Part shown: positions 24,986-38,563 of the stretch, in pieces | Layout of the letters: every line of letters starts with the position of its first letter | Position numbering within the stretch: position 1 is the first letter of the stretch | From: Hydractinia symbiolongicarpus | Taxonomy: Eukaryota > Cnidaria > Hydrozoa > Anthoathecata > Hydractiniidae | Direction of reading: 5' to 3' | Length of the DNA: 64,000 bases | NCBI RefSeq assembly: GCF_029227915.1 | Contig: NC_079877.1 | Coordinates: 4,152,001-4,216,000, forward strand | The notes under the pieces: model-generated | What the model saw: only the letters and a program-made list of their open reading frames with translations | What the model was told of the DNA's origin: nothing | The model's database searches: none | Program-made: the position numbers and the translations under genes

Positions 24986-26093
24986 TCATCGGTAATAACA
25001 CCATGGCCCACGACCGGGCAATGAATTATAGCAGCAACCTCTTTTCATGCATTCGAATTCTGTTATACCAGGATAGCCGCAGTCGTCACGTTCTGTTGCC
25101 TTGCGCAGACATTTTTCTAACGAAAATTCAACACAAACCAGCAGTAAAAACTTTAAGGATCGCGCATTATGTTATTTTGCGACGAATGTGGAGAGCGTAC
25201 TTCTATGCTTACCTAGGCGGTGGTAGCACCACGGTCCACTTTGGTTTAGCAATTCACTATAACAACAGCCTTTCTTCTCGCATGCCCGCTTCGTTATGCC
25301 TGGATAACCACAATCATGACGTCTTGTTGCTGCTATTTTCCGGCATTTTTCTAAAATTACGGATGGAAGAGTACACAATGCTTTCAAAATACCTAATCAG
25401 TAAGAGCGGAACAACTTACCTTGCCTGTAATAACACCACGGTCCCTTTTCCTTGATCGCGTTGTAACAGCATCCTTTTTTGACGCAATCTGATTTGCTTA
25501 TCCCAGGGTAACCACAATCTTCACGTTTGTTTGCTTCAATCATGGGACAGTTTGCTAGAGTATTTTGAGAAATAATTAGTGGCCCAAATTGTCAGTGTTA
25601 ATGCCGAAAACATAGTCGAAAATTTACCTTTTCGATGATAACACCACGGGCCAGCCACCTTTAATTCGCCATAACAACATCCCTTTCTCAAGCAATCCAA
25701 CGGACTAATTCCATGGTAGCCACAATCAACGCGCATTGACGCCTTTATGTTTCGACATTTTGCTATTACGAAACAAATTAGGTAGATTCACAACTAAAAT
25801 GCAATGACAACCCCCTCAAGTGTAAGAAGCCGTATTACCTCCACATGTGTTGCAAAGCCTTGGGCAATGACTGGAAACGATTTTCTTTGAACAACTAGTT
25901 GATCTAACCACAGAGCACAAGATATTTCTGTTGCTGCAAACTCTTGTAGCTGAAAAATTAAGAACAAATGCAATTTTTTTATTATTGCGACGAAACATTG
26001 ACGGCAATTGCAATGAAGAAGCATTAAAATACCTGTGGCAGCGGCAAAAGCCAAAACAACAAAACAAATCACGTAAATCTGATATTTCCTCAT
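24986..26093 (-). CDS. Four-trefoil-domain secreted protein, copy 9
   Basis: Exons are 26033..26093, 25628..25762, 25420..25554, 25213..25350 and 24986..25116. The copy is open. It shares the silent AAG codon in exon 5 with copy 5, its partner in the higher-order duplication. Confidence 0.87.
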
Positions 26094-28114
26094 GATTCCG
26101 GCTCTTATTTCGTCGGTGCGCGAATCGTATTAGTCCAATTCATGTCAAAGCCTTCTTTATACGCTCTTTTCTCTCTAATTACTGTAATTAATGAGTGCTT
26201 ATAATCAAGATGGCCGTTTACAAATTACAACGTAAATTCGCCTCCGGGGAAGATATTGTGCATGTAGCATTCACCGTTTAAACTCTTGTGGGTTTCGCTT
26301 TGAAATATGTTGACACGGTCTATGAAGATCATTGTTGATTGTTGAATAAACGGAAGGTTTTTATCGGAGTGGTGTAGGACTAGGGTGCACACGAATCACA
26401 CACGAGTTATTCTTGTCTTCGGTGACCAAACCAACAATTCCCAATCATACATGCGTGTTATACTTTCAAGAGATCGTTCTTTCGCGGTGAAGGTGATATT
26501 CCCTTCAATTTCAATGAATATGAAACAAAAGAGCTAAATTCCATCAGAAGGATGCGTTGCCAATCCTAGATCATTGGATTGTTCATTATACGACGTTCTG
26601 ACAATGTCTTGTTGTTTTAGATAACTCACATGTCGAAACTATTTTTGTTGCGTACTACATCACATCTAGAAGGTGTCCATTCACACAAGACACGGTCGAT
26701 TTTGCGGATTTAAGTACCAATACGCGCTGCATCGTGCGCCTTTTTTGTCAGGGATGAAGAGATAAAAAAAAAGAATTTTCTAATATGCTTCAAAATTTAC
26801 GTCAACGTAACCCTGTTTTGACAACTAGGGATACGTTTCCCTGTTTAACATGCTATTAACATTTCTTATTAAGAACAATGCTGGAGATGAGTAGTCGAAA
26901 TGAAATACGTGCGTTTAAGGTCACTGCTTCAATTGGACGTTAAGTATTTTTATCCCATGACTTTTCATTAATGCCCCTGCGCTGTCATTTATATACCCTC
27001 GATAACGGCTTGGTTATAAACGGCACTAGCGGGCCTTATACAGTATTATTTACTGATAGCTATTTTAAATCAGTATATACGGGAAATCCACAGCACTGAT
27101 TGGGTAAAAGCCTCAACGACGAGCTTCATACAGCCCGGTGCAATTTTTGACCTTGTAACATACATATTAATAACTATAAATGCATACAAATAACATTGGA
27201 AAAAATAGCCAAACACATCCACACTGAAAAATGAAGTTGCAGTAAATCCTAAATCACGATTCACTCCGTAAGAATCAGAAAAACATGTTCCACGTTCGGT
27301 GTCGCAGATAAAAGAAAATGCTTTTAAAAACATTAACAGCACAATGAAAAACAAGCAAAACAACGTCGAATTTATGTGATAAACATGTATTTGAAAAATT
27401 GAAACAATAAAACTCAAATGGAAAGTTCTCTATTTTTTTACAACCTTGTCATCTTACGAGAAATATTACTCTCGGTCAGCGTAGCGACCTCGCATGTTCG
27501 GTCTATGCTTTTGACCTCGCATAAACTTTCTCGGTACAGATAGACAAGTTATTTTATGTTGTATTAATAACGCCCGCAAAAGTAGCCTTTTTGTATTTAG
27601 ATTTATGCTTTCCGTATCCGCCCTGACATTTTTGACTATCAAAATTGTGGCTCCGAATGAGACAGAATTGCCAAGTTGACAAAGTAGCAAAAAACGGCAT
27701 TATCCGGTTAATAACGCCTTGGATAGAAATGCTCACGCCACGCTTGCACGGTTGCATTGCGATTCTGGGTATGGTGGCGCCAGAAGATTTCAGGCTTTAC
27801 TAAATAACGCTTACTACTCCTTTCATCAAATACGGACACTCAAGGCACCCTATGCAATAATTCAAATGTGTTTGGCTGCAGCGACATGACAAAAAGAAAA
27901 TTGGCAGTCAAATCATTCATCTCCTACTGGATCTTATTGGGAAGGTAAAGTTCATATATTAGAGGTATTTATTTGACAACATATTTTTACAACAATGAGT
28001 ACACTAAAGTTCGCATATAATCTTCCGAAGGTCCTCGTATCTAAACGAAAGGAAGTACATATTAAGCTCGTGGCCCGAAATGACTTGCTTACAAAAGTGT
28101 TCGCGACTTTTACC
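26094..28114. other. Spacer 9
   Basis: It carries all spacer 5 markers, including the short T run and t27775. Confidence 0.7.
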
Positions 28115-29222
28115 TCATCGGTAATAACACCATGGCCCACGACCGGGCAATGAATTATAGCAGCAACCTCTTTTCATGCATTCGAATTCTGTTATACCAG
28201 GATAGCCGCAGTCGTCACGTTCTGTTGCTTTGCGCAGACATTTTTCTAACGAAAATTCAACACAAACCAGCAGTAAAAACTTTAAGGATCGCGCATTATG
28301 TTATTTTGCGACGAATGTGGAGAGCGTACTTCTATGCTTACCTAGGCGGTGGTAGCACCACGGTCCACTTTGGTTTAGCAATTCACTATAACAACAGCCT
28401 TTCTTCTCGCATGCCCGCTTCGTTATGCCTGGATAACCACAATCATGACGTCTTGTTGCTGCTATTTTCCGGCATTTTTCTAAAATTACGGATGGAAGAG
28501 TACACAATGCTTTCAAAATACCTAATCAGTAAGAGCGGAACAACTTACCTTGCCTGTAATAACACCACGGTCCCTTTTCCTTGATCGCGTTGTAACAGCA
28601 TCCTTTTTTGACGCAATCTGATTTGCTTATCCCAGGGTAACCACAATCTTCACGTTTGTTTGCTTCAATCATGGGACATTTTGCTAGAGTATTTTGAGAA
28701 ATAATTAGTGGCCCAAATTGTCAGTGTTAATGCCGAAAACATAGTCGAAAATTTACCTTTTCGATGATAACACCACGGGCCAGCCACCTTTAATTCGCCA
28801 TAACAACATCCCTTTCTCAAGCAATCCAACGGACTAATTCCATGGTAGCCACAATCAACGCGCATTGACGCCTTTATGTTTCGACATTTTGCTATTACGA
28901 AACAAATTAGGTAGATTCACAACTAAAATGCAATGACAACCCCCTCAAGTGTAAGAAGCCGTATTACCTCCACATGTGTTGCAAAGCCTTGGGCAATGAC
29001 TGGAAACGATTTTCTTTGAACAACTAGTTGATCTAACCACAGAGCACAAGATATTTCTGTTGCTGCAAACTCTTGTAGCTGAAAAATTAAGAACAAATGC
29101 AATTTTTTTATTATTGCGACGAAACATTGACGGCAATTGCAATGAAGAAGCATTAAAATACCTGTGGCAGCGGCAAAAGCCAAAACAACAAAACAAATCA
29201 CGTAAATCTGATATTTCCTCAT
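28115..29222 (-). CDS. Four-trefoil-domain secreted protein, copy 10
   Basis: Exons are 29162..29222, 28757..28891, 28549..28683, 28342..28479 and 28115..28245. The copy is open. It shares Asn2 to Lys in domain 2 (28679) with copy 6, but has the common Val8 signal peptide. The Val8Gly change in copies 6 and 7 therefore does not follow the block duplication. Confidence 0.87.
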
Positions 29223-31244
29223 GATTCCGGCTCTTATTTCGTCGGTGCGCGAATCGTATTAGTCCAATTCATGTCAAAGCCTTCTTTATACGCTCTTTTC
29301 TCTCTAATTACTGTAATTAATGAGTGCTTATAATCAAGATGGCCGTTTACAAATTACAACGTAAATTCGCCTCCGGGGAAGATATTGTGCATGTAGCATT
29401 CACCGTTTAAGCTCTTGTGGGTTTCGCTTTGAAATATGTTGACACGGTCTATGAAGATCATTGTCGATTGTTGAATAAACGGAAGGTTTTTATCGGAGTG
29501 GTGTAGGACTAGGGTGCACACGAATCACACACGAGTTATTCTTGTCTTCGGTGACCAAACCAACAATTCCCAATCATACATGCGTGTTATACTTTCAAGA
29601 GATCGTTCTTTCGCGGTGAAGGTGATATTCCCTTCAATTTCAATGAATATGAAACAAAAGAGCTAAATTCCATCAGAAGGATGCGTTGCCAATCCTAGAT
29701 CATTGGATTGTTCATTATACGACGTTCTGACAATGTCTTGTTGTTTTAGATAACTCACATGTCGAAACTATTTTTGTTGCGTACTACATCACATCTAGAA
29801 GGTGTCCATTCACACAAGACACGGTCGATTTTGCGGATTTAAGTACCAATACGCGCTGCATCGTGCGCCTTTTTTGTCAGGGATGAAGAGATAAAAAAAA
29901 AGAATTTTCTAATATGCTTCATAATTTACGTCAACGTAACCCTGTTTTGACAACTAGGGATACGTTTCCCTGTTTAACATGCTATTAACATTTCTTATTA
30001 AGAACAATGCTGGAGATGAGTAGTCGAAATGAAATATGTGCGTTTAACGTCACTGCTTTAATTGGACGTTAAGTATTTTTATCCCATGACTTTTCATTAA
30101 TGCCCCTGCGCTGTCATTTATATACCCTCGATAACGGCTTGGTTATAAACGGCACTAGCGGGCCTTATACAGTATTATTTACTGATAGCTATTTTAAATC
30201 AGTATATACGGGAAATCCACAGCACTGATTGGGTAAAAGCCTCAACGACGAGCTTCATACAGCCCGGTGCAACTTTTGACCTTGTAACATACATATTAAT
30301 AACTATAAATGCATACAAATAACATTGGAAAAAATAGCCAAACACATCCACACTGAAAAATGAAGTTGCAGTAAATCCTAAATCACGATTCACTCCGTCA
30401 GAATCAGAAAAACATGTTCCACGTTCGGTGTCGCAGATAAAAGAAAATGCTTTTAAAAACATTAACAGCACAATGAAAAACAAGCAAAACAACGTCGAAT
30501 TTATGTGATAAACATGTATTTGAAAAATTGAAACAATAAAACTTAAATGGAAAGTTCTCTATTTTTTTTACAACCTTGTCATCTTACGAGAAATATTACT
30601 CTCGGTCAGCGTAGCGACCTCGCATGTTCGGTCTATGCTTTTGACCTCGCATAAACTTTCTCGGTACAGATAGACAAGTTATTTTATGTTGTATTAATAA
30701 CGCCCGCAAAAGTAGCCTTTTTGTATTTAGATTTATGCTTTCCGTATCCGCCCTGACATTTTTGACTATCAAAATTGTGGCTCCGAATGAGACAGAATTG
30801 CCAAGTTGACAAAGTAGCAAAAAACGGCATTATCCGGTTAAAAACGCCTTGGATAGAAATGCTCACGCCACGCTTGCACGGTTGCATTGCGATTCTGGGT
30901 ATGGCGGCGCCAGAAGATTTCAGGCTTTACTAAATAACGCTTACTACTCCTTTCATCAAATACGGACACTCAAGGCACCCTATGCAATAATTCAAATGTG
31001 TTTGGCTGCAGCGACATGACAAAAAGAAAATTGGCAGTCAAATCATTCATCTCCTACTGGATCTTATTGGGAAGGAAAAGTTCATATATTAGAGGTATTT
31101 ATTTGACAACATATTTTTACAACAATGAGTACACTAAAGTTCGCATATAATCTTCCGAAGGTCCTCGTATCTAAACGAAAGGAAGTACATATTAAGCTCG
31201 TGGCCCGAAATGACTTGCTTACAAAAGTGTTCGCGACTTTTACC
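29223..31244. other. Spacer 10
   Basis: It carries the spacer 6 markers (c29465 and others), plus a private g at 29411. Confidence 0.7.
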
Positions 31245-32352
31245 TCATCGGTAATAACACCATGGCCCACGACCGGGCAATGAATTATAGCAGCAACCTC
31301 TTTTCATGCATTCGAATTCTGTTATACCAGGATAGCCGCAGTCGTCACGTTCTGTTGCTTTGCGCAGACATTTTTCTAACGAAAATTCAACACAAACCAG
31401 TAGTAAAAACTTTAAGGATCGCGCATTATGTTATTTTGCGACGAATGTGGAGAGCGTACTTCTATGCTTACCTAGGCGGTGGTAGCACCACGGTCCACTT
31501 TGGTTTAGCAATTCACTATAACAACAGCCTTTCTTCTCGCATGCCCGCTTCGTTATGCCTGGATAACCACAATCATGACGTCTTGTTGCTGCTATTTTCC
31601 GGCATTTTTCTAAAATTACGGATGGAAGAGTACACAATGCTTTCAAAATACCTAATCAGTAAGAGCGGAACAACTTACCTTGCCTGTAATAACACCACGG
31701 TCCCTTTTCCTTGATCGCGTTGTAACAGCATCCTTTTTTGACGCAATCTGATTTGCTTATCCCAGGGTAACCACAATCTTCACGTTTGTTTGCTTCAATC
31801 ATGGGACAGTTTGCTAGAGTATTTTGAGAAATAATTAGTGGCCCAAATTGTCAGTGTTAATGCCGAAAACATAGTCGAAAATTTACCTTTTCGATGATAA
31901 CACCACGGGCCAGCCACCTTTAATTCGCCATAACAACATCCCTTTCTCAAGCAATCCAACGGACTAATTCCATGGTAGCCACAATCAACACGCATTGACG
32001 CCTTTATGTTTCGACATTTTGCTATTACGAAACAAATTAGGTAGATTCACAACTAAAATGCAATGACAACCCCCTCAAGTGTAAGAAGCCGTATTACCTC
32101 CACATGTGTTGCAAAGCCTTGGGCAATGACTGGAAACGATTTTCTTTGAACAACTAGTTGATCTAACCACAGAGCACAAGATATTTCTGTTGCTGCAAAC
32201 TCTTGTAGCTGAAAAATTAAGAACAAATGCAATTTTTTTATTATTGCGACGAAACATTGACGGCAATTGCAATGAAGAAGCATTAAAATACCTGTGGCAG
32301 CGGCAAAAGCCAAAACAACAAAACAAATCACGTAAATCTGATATTTCCTCAT
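31245..32352 (-). CDS. Four-trefoil-domain secreted protein, copy 11
   Basis: Exons are 32292..32352, 31887..32021, 31679..31813, 31472..31609 and 31245..31375. The copy is open. It shares a silent CGC-to-CGT change in domain 1 and an intron 4 base (t at 31401) with copy 7, but not the nonsense codon of copy 7. The stop in copy 7 therefore arose after the block duplication. Confidence 0.87.
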
Positions 32353-34374
32353 GATTCCGGCTCTTATTTCGTCGGTGCGCGAATCGTATTAGTCCAATTC
32401 ATGTCAAAGCCTTCTTTATACGCTCTTTTCTCTCTAATTACTGTAATTAATGAGTGCTTATAATCAAGATGGCCGTTTACAAATTACAACGTAAATTCGC
32501 CTCCGGGGAAGATATTGTGCATGTAGCATTCACCGTTTAAACTCTTGTGGGTTTCGCTTTGAAATATGTTGACACGGTCTATGAAGATCATTGTTGATTG
32601 TTGAATAAACGGAAGGTTTTTATCGGAGTGGTGTAGGACTAGGGTGCACACGAATCACACACGAGTTATTCTTGTCTTCGGTGACCAAACCAACAATTCC
32701 CAATCATACATGCGTGTTATACTTTCAAGAGATCGTTCTTTCGCGGTGAAGGTGATATTCCCTTCAATTTCAATGAATATGAAACAAAAGAGCTAAATTC
32801 CATCAGAAGGATGCGTTGCCAATCCTAGATCATTGGATTGTTCATTATACGACGTTCTGACAATGTCTTGTTGTTTTAGATAACTCACATGTCGAAACTA
32901 TTTTTGTTGCGTACTGCATCACATCTAGAAGGTGTCCATTCACACAAGACACGGTCGATTTTGCGGATTTAAGTACCAATACGCGCTGCATCGTGCGCCT
33001 TTTTTGTCAGGGATGAAGAGATAAAAAAAAAGAATTTTCTAATATGCTTCAAAATTTACGTCAACGTAACCCTGTTTTGACAACTAGGGATACGTTTCCC
33101 TGTTTAACATGCTATTAACATTTCTTATTAAGAACAATGCTGGAGATGAGTAGTCGAAATGAAATACGTGCGTTTAACGTCACTGCTTCAATTGGACGTT
33201 AAGTATTTTTATCCCATGACTTTTCATTAATGCCCCTGCGCTGTCATTTATATACCCTCGATAACGGCTTGGTTATAAACGGCACTAGCGGGCCTTATAC
33301 AGTATTATTTACTGATAGCTATTTTAAATCAGTATATACGGGAAATCCACAGCACTGATTGGGTAAAAGCCTCAACGACGAGCTTCATACAGCCCGGTGC
33401 AACTTTTGACCTTGTAACATACATATTAATAACTATAAATGCATACAAATAACATTGGAAAAAATAGCCAAACACATCCACACTGAAAAATGAAGTTGCA
33501 GTAAATCCTAAATCACGATTCACTCCGTCAGAATCAGAAAAACATGTTCCACGTTCGGTGTCGCAGATAAAAGAAAATGCTTTTAAAAACATTAACAGCA
33601 CAATGAAAAACAAGCAAAACAACGTCGAATTTATGTGATAAACATGTATTTGAAAAATTGAAACAATAAAACTCAAATGGAAAGTTCTCTATTTTTTTTA
33701 CAACCTTGTCATCTTACGAGAAATATTACTCTCGGTCAGCGTAGCGACCTCGCATGTTCGGTCTATGCTTTTGACCTCGCATAAACTTTCTCGGTACAGA
33801 TAGACAAGTTATTTTATGTTGTATTAATAACGCCCGCAAAAGTAGCCTTTTTGTATTTAGATTTATGCTTTCCGTATCCGCCCTGACATTTTTGACTATC
33901 AAAATTGTGGCTCCGAATGAGACAGAATTGCCAAGTTGACAAAGTAGCAAAAAACGGCATTATCCGGTTAATAACGCCTTGGATAGAAATGCTCACGCCA
34001 CGCTTGCACGGTTGCATTGCGATTCTGGGTATGGCGGCGCCAGAAGATTTCAGGCTTTACTAAATAACGCTTACTACTCCTTTCATCAAATACGGACACT
34101 CAAGGCACCCTATGCAATAATTCAAATGTGTTTGGCTGCAGCGACATGACAAAAAGAAAATTGGCAGTCAAATCATTCATCTCCTACTGGATCTTATTGG
34201 GAAGGAAAAGTTCATATATTAGAGGTATTTATTTGACAACATATTTTTACAACAATGAGTACACTAAAGTTCGCATATAATCTTCCGAAGGTCCTCGTAT
34301 CTAAACGAAAGGAAGTACATATTAAGCTCGTGGCCCGAAATGACTTGCTTACAAAAGTGTTCGCGACTTTTACC
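32353..34374. other. Spacer 11
   Basis: It carries g32916, shared only with spacer 13. It lacks the spacer 3/7 markers, so block B ends before it. Confidence 0.7.
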
Positions 34375-35441
34375 TCATCGGTAATAACACCATGGCCCAC
34401 GACCGGGCAATGAATTATAGCAGCAACCTCTTTTCATGCATTCGAATTCTGTTATACCAGGATAGCCGCAGTCGTCACGTTCTGTTGCTTTGCGCAGACA
34501 TTTTTCTAACGAAAATTCAACACAAACCAGCAGTAAAAACTTTAAGGATCGCGCATTATGTTATTTTGCGACGAATGTGGAGAGCGTACTTGTTTAGCAA
34601 TTCACTATAACAACAGCCTTTCTTCTCGCATGCCCGCTTCGTTATGCCTGGATAACCACAATCATGACGTCTTGTTGCTGCTATTTTCCGGCATTTTTCT
34701 AAAATTACGGATGGAAGAGTACACAATGCTTTCAAAATACCTAATCAGTAAGAGCGGAACAACTTACCTTGCCTGTAATAACACCACGGTCCCTTTTCCT
34801 TGATCGCGTTGTAACAGCATCCTTTTTTGACGCAATCTGATTTGCTTATCCCAGGGTAACCACAATCTTCACGTTTGTTTGCTTCAATCATGGGACAGTT
34901 TGCTAGAGTATTTTGAGAAATAATTAGTGGCCCAAATTGTCAGTGTTAATGCCGAAAACATAGTCGAAAATTTACCTTTTCGATGATAACACCACGGGCC
35001 AGCCACCTTTAATTCGCCATAACAACATCCCTTTCTCAAGCAATCCAACGGACTAATTCCATGGTAGCCACAATCAACGCGCATTGACGCCTTTATGTTT
35101 CGACATTTTGCTATTACGAAACAAATTAGGTAGATTCACAACTAAAATGCAATGACAACCCCCTCAAGTGTAAGAAGCCGTATTACCTCCACATGTGTTG
35201 CAAAGCCTTGGGCAATGACTGGAAACGATTTTCTTTGAACAACTAGTTGATCTAACCACAGAGCACAAGATATTTCTGTTGCTGCAAACTCTTGTAGCTG
35301 AAAAATTAAGAACAAATGCAATTTTTTTATTATTGCGACGAAACATTGACGGCAATTGCAATGAAGAAGCATTAAAATACCTGTGGCAGCGGCAAAAGCC
35401 AAAACAACAAAACAAATCACGTAAATCTGATATTTCCTCAT
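34375..35441 (-). pseudogene. Four-trefoil gene copy 12, 41-bp deletion across exon 4 / intron 4
   Basis: Exons 1 to 3 (35381..35441, 34976..35110, 34768..34902) and exon 5 (34375..34505) are intact. Exon 4 is cut to 34592..34698: 31 exon bases and the first 10 intron bases are gone, with the junction between 34591 and 34592. Domain 3 loses its GPWCYHRL end, including the sixth cysteine, and the splice donor is deleted. Reading through adds 12 foreign residues before a TAA in intron 4. Exons 3 and 5 are both phase 1 at the joint, so skipping exon 4 would still give a clean three-domain protein. The copy may thus be a functional variant, not a dead gene. Confidence 0.85.
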
Positions 35442-37455
35442 GATTCCGGCTCTTATTTCGTCGGTGCGCGAATCGTATTAGTCCAATTCATGTCAAAGCC
35501 TTCTTTATACGCTCTTTTCTCTCTAATTACTGTAATTAATGAGTGCTTATAATCAAGATGGCCGTTTACAAATTACAACGTAAATTCGCCTCCGGGGAAG
35601 ATATTGTGCATGTAGCATTCACCGTTTAAACTCTTGTGGGTTTCGCTTTGAAATATGTTGACACGGTCTATGAAGATCATTGTTGATTGTTGAATAAACG
35701 GAAGGTTTTTATCGGAGTGGTGTAGGACTAGGGTGCACACGAATTACACACGAGTTATTCTTGTCTTCGGTGACCAAACCAACAATTCCCAATCATACAT
35801 GCGTGTTATACTTTCAAGAGATCGTTCTTTCGCGGTGAAGGTGATATTCCCTTCAATTTCAATGAATATGAAACAAAAGAGCTAAATTCCATCAGAAGGA
35901 TGCGTTGCCAATCCTAGATCATTGGATTGTTCATTATACGACGTTCTGACAATGTCTTGTTGTTTTAGATAACTCACATGTCGAAACTATTTTTGTTGCG
36001 TACTACATCACATCTAGAAGGTGTCCATTCACACAAGACACGGTCGATTTTGCGGATTTAAGTACCAATACGCGCTGCATCGTGCGCCTTTTTTGTCAGG
36101 GATGAAGAGATAAAAAAAAAGAATTTTCTAATATGCTTCAAAATTTACGTCAACGTAACCCTGTTTTGACAACTAGGGATACGTTTCCCTGTTTAACATG
36201 CTATTAACATTTCTTATTAAGAACAATGCTGGAGATGAGTAGTCGAAATGAAATACGTGCGTTTAACGTCACTGCTTCAATTGGACGTTAAGTATTTTTA
36301 TCCCATGACTTTTCATTAATGCCCCTGCGCTGTCATTTATATACCCTCGATAACGGCTTGGTTATAAACGGCACTAGCGGGCCTTATACAGTATTATTTA
36401 CTGATAGCTATTTTAAATCAGTATATACGGGAAATCCACAGCACTGATTGGGTAAAAGCCTCAACGACGAGCTTCATACAGCCCGGTGCAACTTTTGACC
36501 TTGTAACATACATATTAATAACTATAAATGCATACAAATAACATTGGAAAAAATAGCCAAACACATCCACACTGAAAAATGAAGTTGCAGTAAATCCTAA
36601 ATCACGATTCACTCCGTCAGAATCAGAAAAACATGTTCCACGTTCGGTGTCGCAGATAAAAGAAAATGCTTTTAAAAACATTAACAGCACAATGAAAAAC
36701 AAGCAAAACAACGTCGAATTTATGTGATAAACATGTATTTGAAAAATTGAAACAATAAAACTCAAATGGAAAGTTCTCTATTTTTTTTACAACCTTGTCA
36801 TCTTACGAGAAATATTACTCTCGGTCAGCGTAGCGACCTCGCATGTTCGGTCTATGCTTTTGACCTCGCATAAACTTTCTCGGTACAGATAGACAAGTTA
36901 TTTTATGTTGTATTAATAACGCCCGCAAAAGTAGCCTTTTTGTATTTAGATTTATGCTTTCCGTATCCGCCCTGACATTTTTGACTATCAAAATTGTGGC
37001 TCCGAATGAGACAGAATTGCCAAGTTGACGAAGTAGCAAAAAACGGCATTATCCGGTTAATAACGCCTTGGATAGAAATGCTCACGCCACGCTTGCACGG
37101 TTGCATTGCGATTCTGGGTATGGTGGCGCCAGAAGATTTACTAAATAACGCTTACTACTCCTTTCATCAAATACGGACACTCAAGGCACCCTATGCAATA
37201 ATTCAAATGTGTTTGGCTGCAGCGACATGACAAAAAGAAAATTGGCAGTCAAATCATTCATCTCCTACTGGATCTTATTGGGAAGGAAAAGTTCATATAT
37301 TAGAGGTATTTATTTGACAACATATTTTTACAACAATGAGTACACTAAAGTTCGCATATAATCTTCCGAAGGTCCTCGTATCTAAACGAAAGGAAGTACA
37401 TATTAAGCTCGTGGCCCGAAATGACTTGCTTACAAAAGTGTTCGCGACTTTTACC
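35442..37455. other. Spacer 12 (8-bp deletion, mosaic markers)
   Basis: It carries a private t35745, g37030 (as in spacers 3 and 7), t37124 (as in spacers 5 and 9), and an 8-bp deletion at 37137..37140 flanked by a TTT microhomology. Confidence 0.7.
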
Positions 37456-38563
37456 TCATCGGTAATAACACCATGGCCCACGACCGGGCAATGAATTATA
37501 GCAGCAACCTCTTTTCATGCATTCGAATTCTGTTATACCAGGATAGCCGCAGTCGTCACGTTCTGTTGCTTTGCGCAGACATTTTTCTAACGAAAATTCA
37601 ACACAAACCAGCAGTAAAAACTTTAAGGATCGCGCATTATGTTATTTTGCGACGAATGTGGAGAGCGTACTTCTATGCTTACCTAGGCGGTGGTAGCACC
37701 ACGGTCCACTTTGGTTTAGCAATTCACTATAACAACAGCCTTTCTTCTCGCATGCCCGCTTCGTTATGCCTGGATAACCACAATCATGACGTCTTGTTGC
37801 TGCTATTTTCCGGCATTTTTCTAAAATTACGGATGGAAGAGTACACAATGCTTTCAAAATACCTAATCAGTAAGAGCGGAACAACTTACCTTGCCTGTAA
37901 TAACACCACGGTCCCTTTTCCTTGATCGCGTTGTAACAGCATCCTTTTTTGACGCAATCTGATTTGCTTATCCCAGGGTAACCACAATCTTCACGTTTGT
38001 TTGCTTCAATCATGGGACAGTTTGCTAGAGTATTTTGAGAAATAATTAGTGGCCCAAATTGTCAGTGTTAATGCCGAAAACATAGTCGAAAATTTACCTT
38101 TTCGATGATAACACCACGGGCCAGCCACCTTTAATTCGCCATAACAACATCCCTTTCTCAAGCAATCCAACGGACTAATTCCATGGTAGCCACAATCAAC
38201 GCGCATTGACGCCTTTATGTTTCGACATTTTGCTATTACGAAACAAATTAGGTAGATTCACAACTAAAATGCAATGACAACCCCCTCAAGTGTAAGAAGC
38301 CGTATTACCTCCACATGTGTTGCAAAGCCTTGGGCAATGACTGGAAACGATTTTCTTTGAACAACTAGTTGATCTAACCACAGAGCACAAGATATTTCTG
38401 TTGCTGCAAACTCTTGTAGCTGAAAAATTAAGAACAAATGCAATTTTTTTATTATTGCGACGAAACATTGACGGCAATTGCAATGAAGAAGCATTAAAAT
38501 ACCTGTGGCAGCGGCAAAAGCCAAAACAACAAAACAAATCACGTAAATCTGATATTTCCTCAT
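37456..38563 (-). CDS. Four-trefoil-domain secreted protein, copy 13
   Basis: Exons are 38503..38563, 38098..38232, 37890..38024, 37683..37820 and 37456..37586. The copy is open, and I see no coding difference from copy 2. Its 3' side carries the 8-bp deletion in the spacer of copy 12, about 316 bp beyond the stop codon. Confidence 0.88.

Larger units (their letters stand above)
19834..32352. repeat. Higher-order block B (four units, 12,519 bp)
   Basis: This is the second copy of block A. Differences from block A that I can see are few: a at 24028 changed to t, g at 29411, and the absence of the copy 7 nonsense base, of the Val8Gly base in copies 6 and 7, and of private bases 8028 and 8535 of spacer 3 and 18332 of spacer 6. 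Confidence 0.85.
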
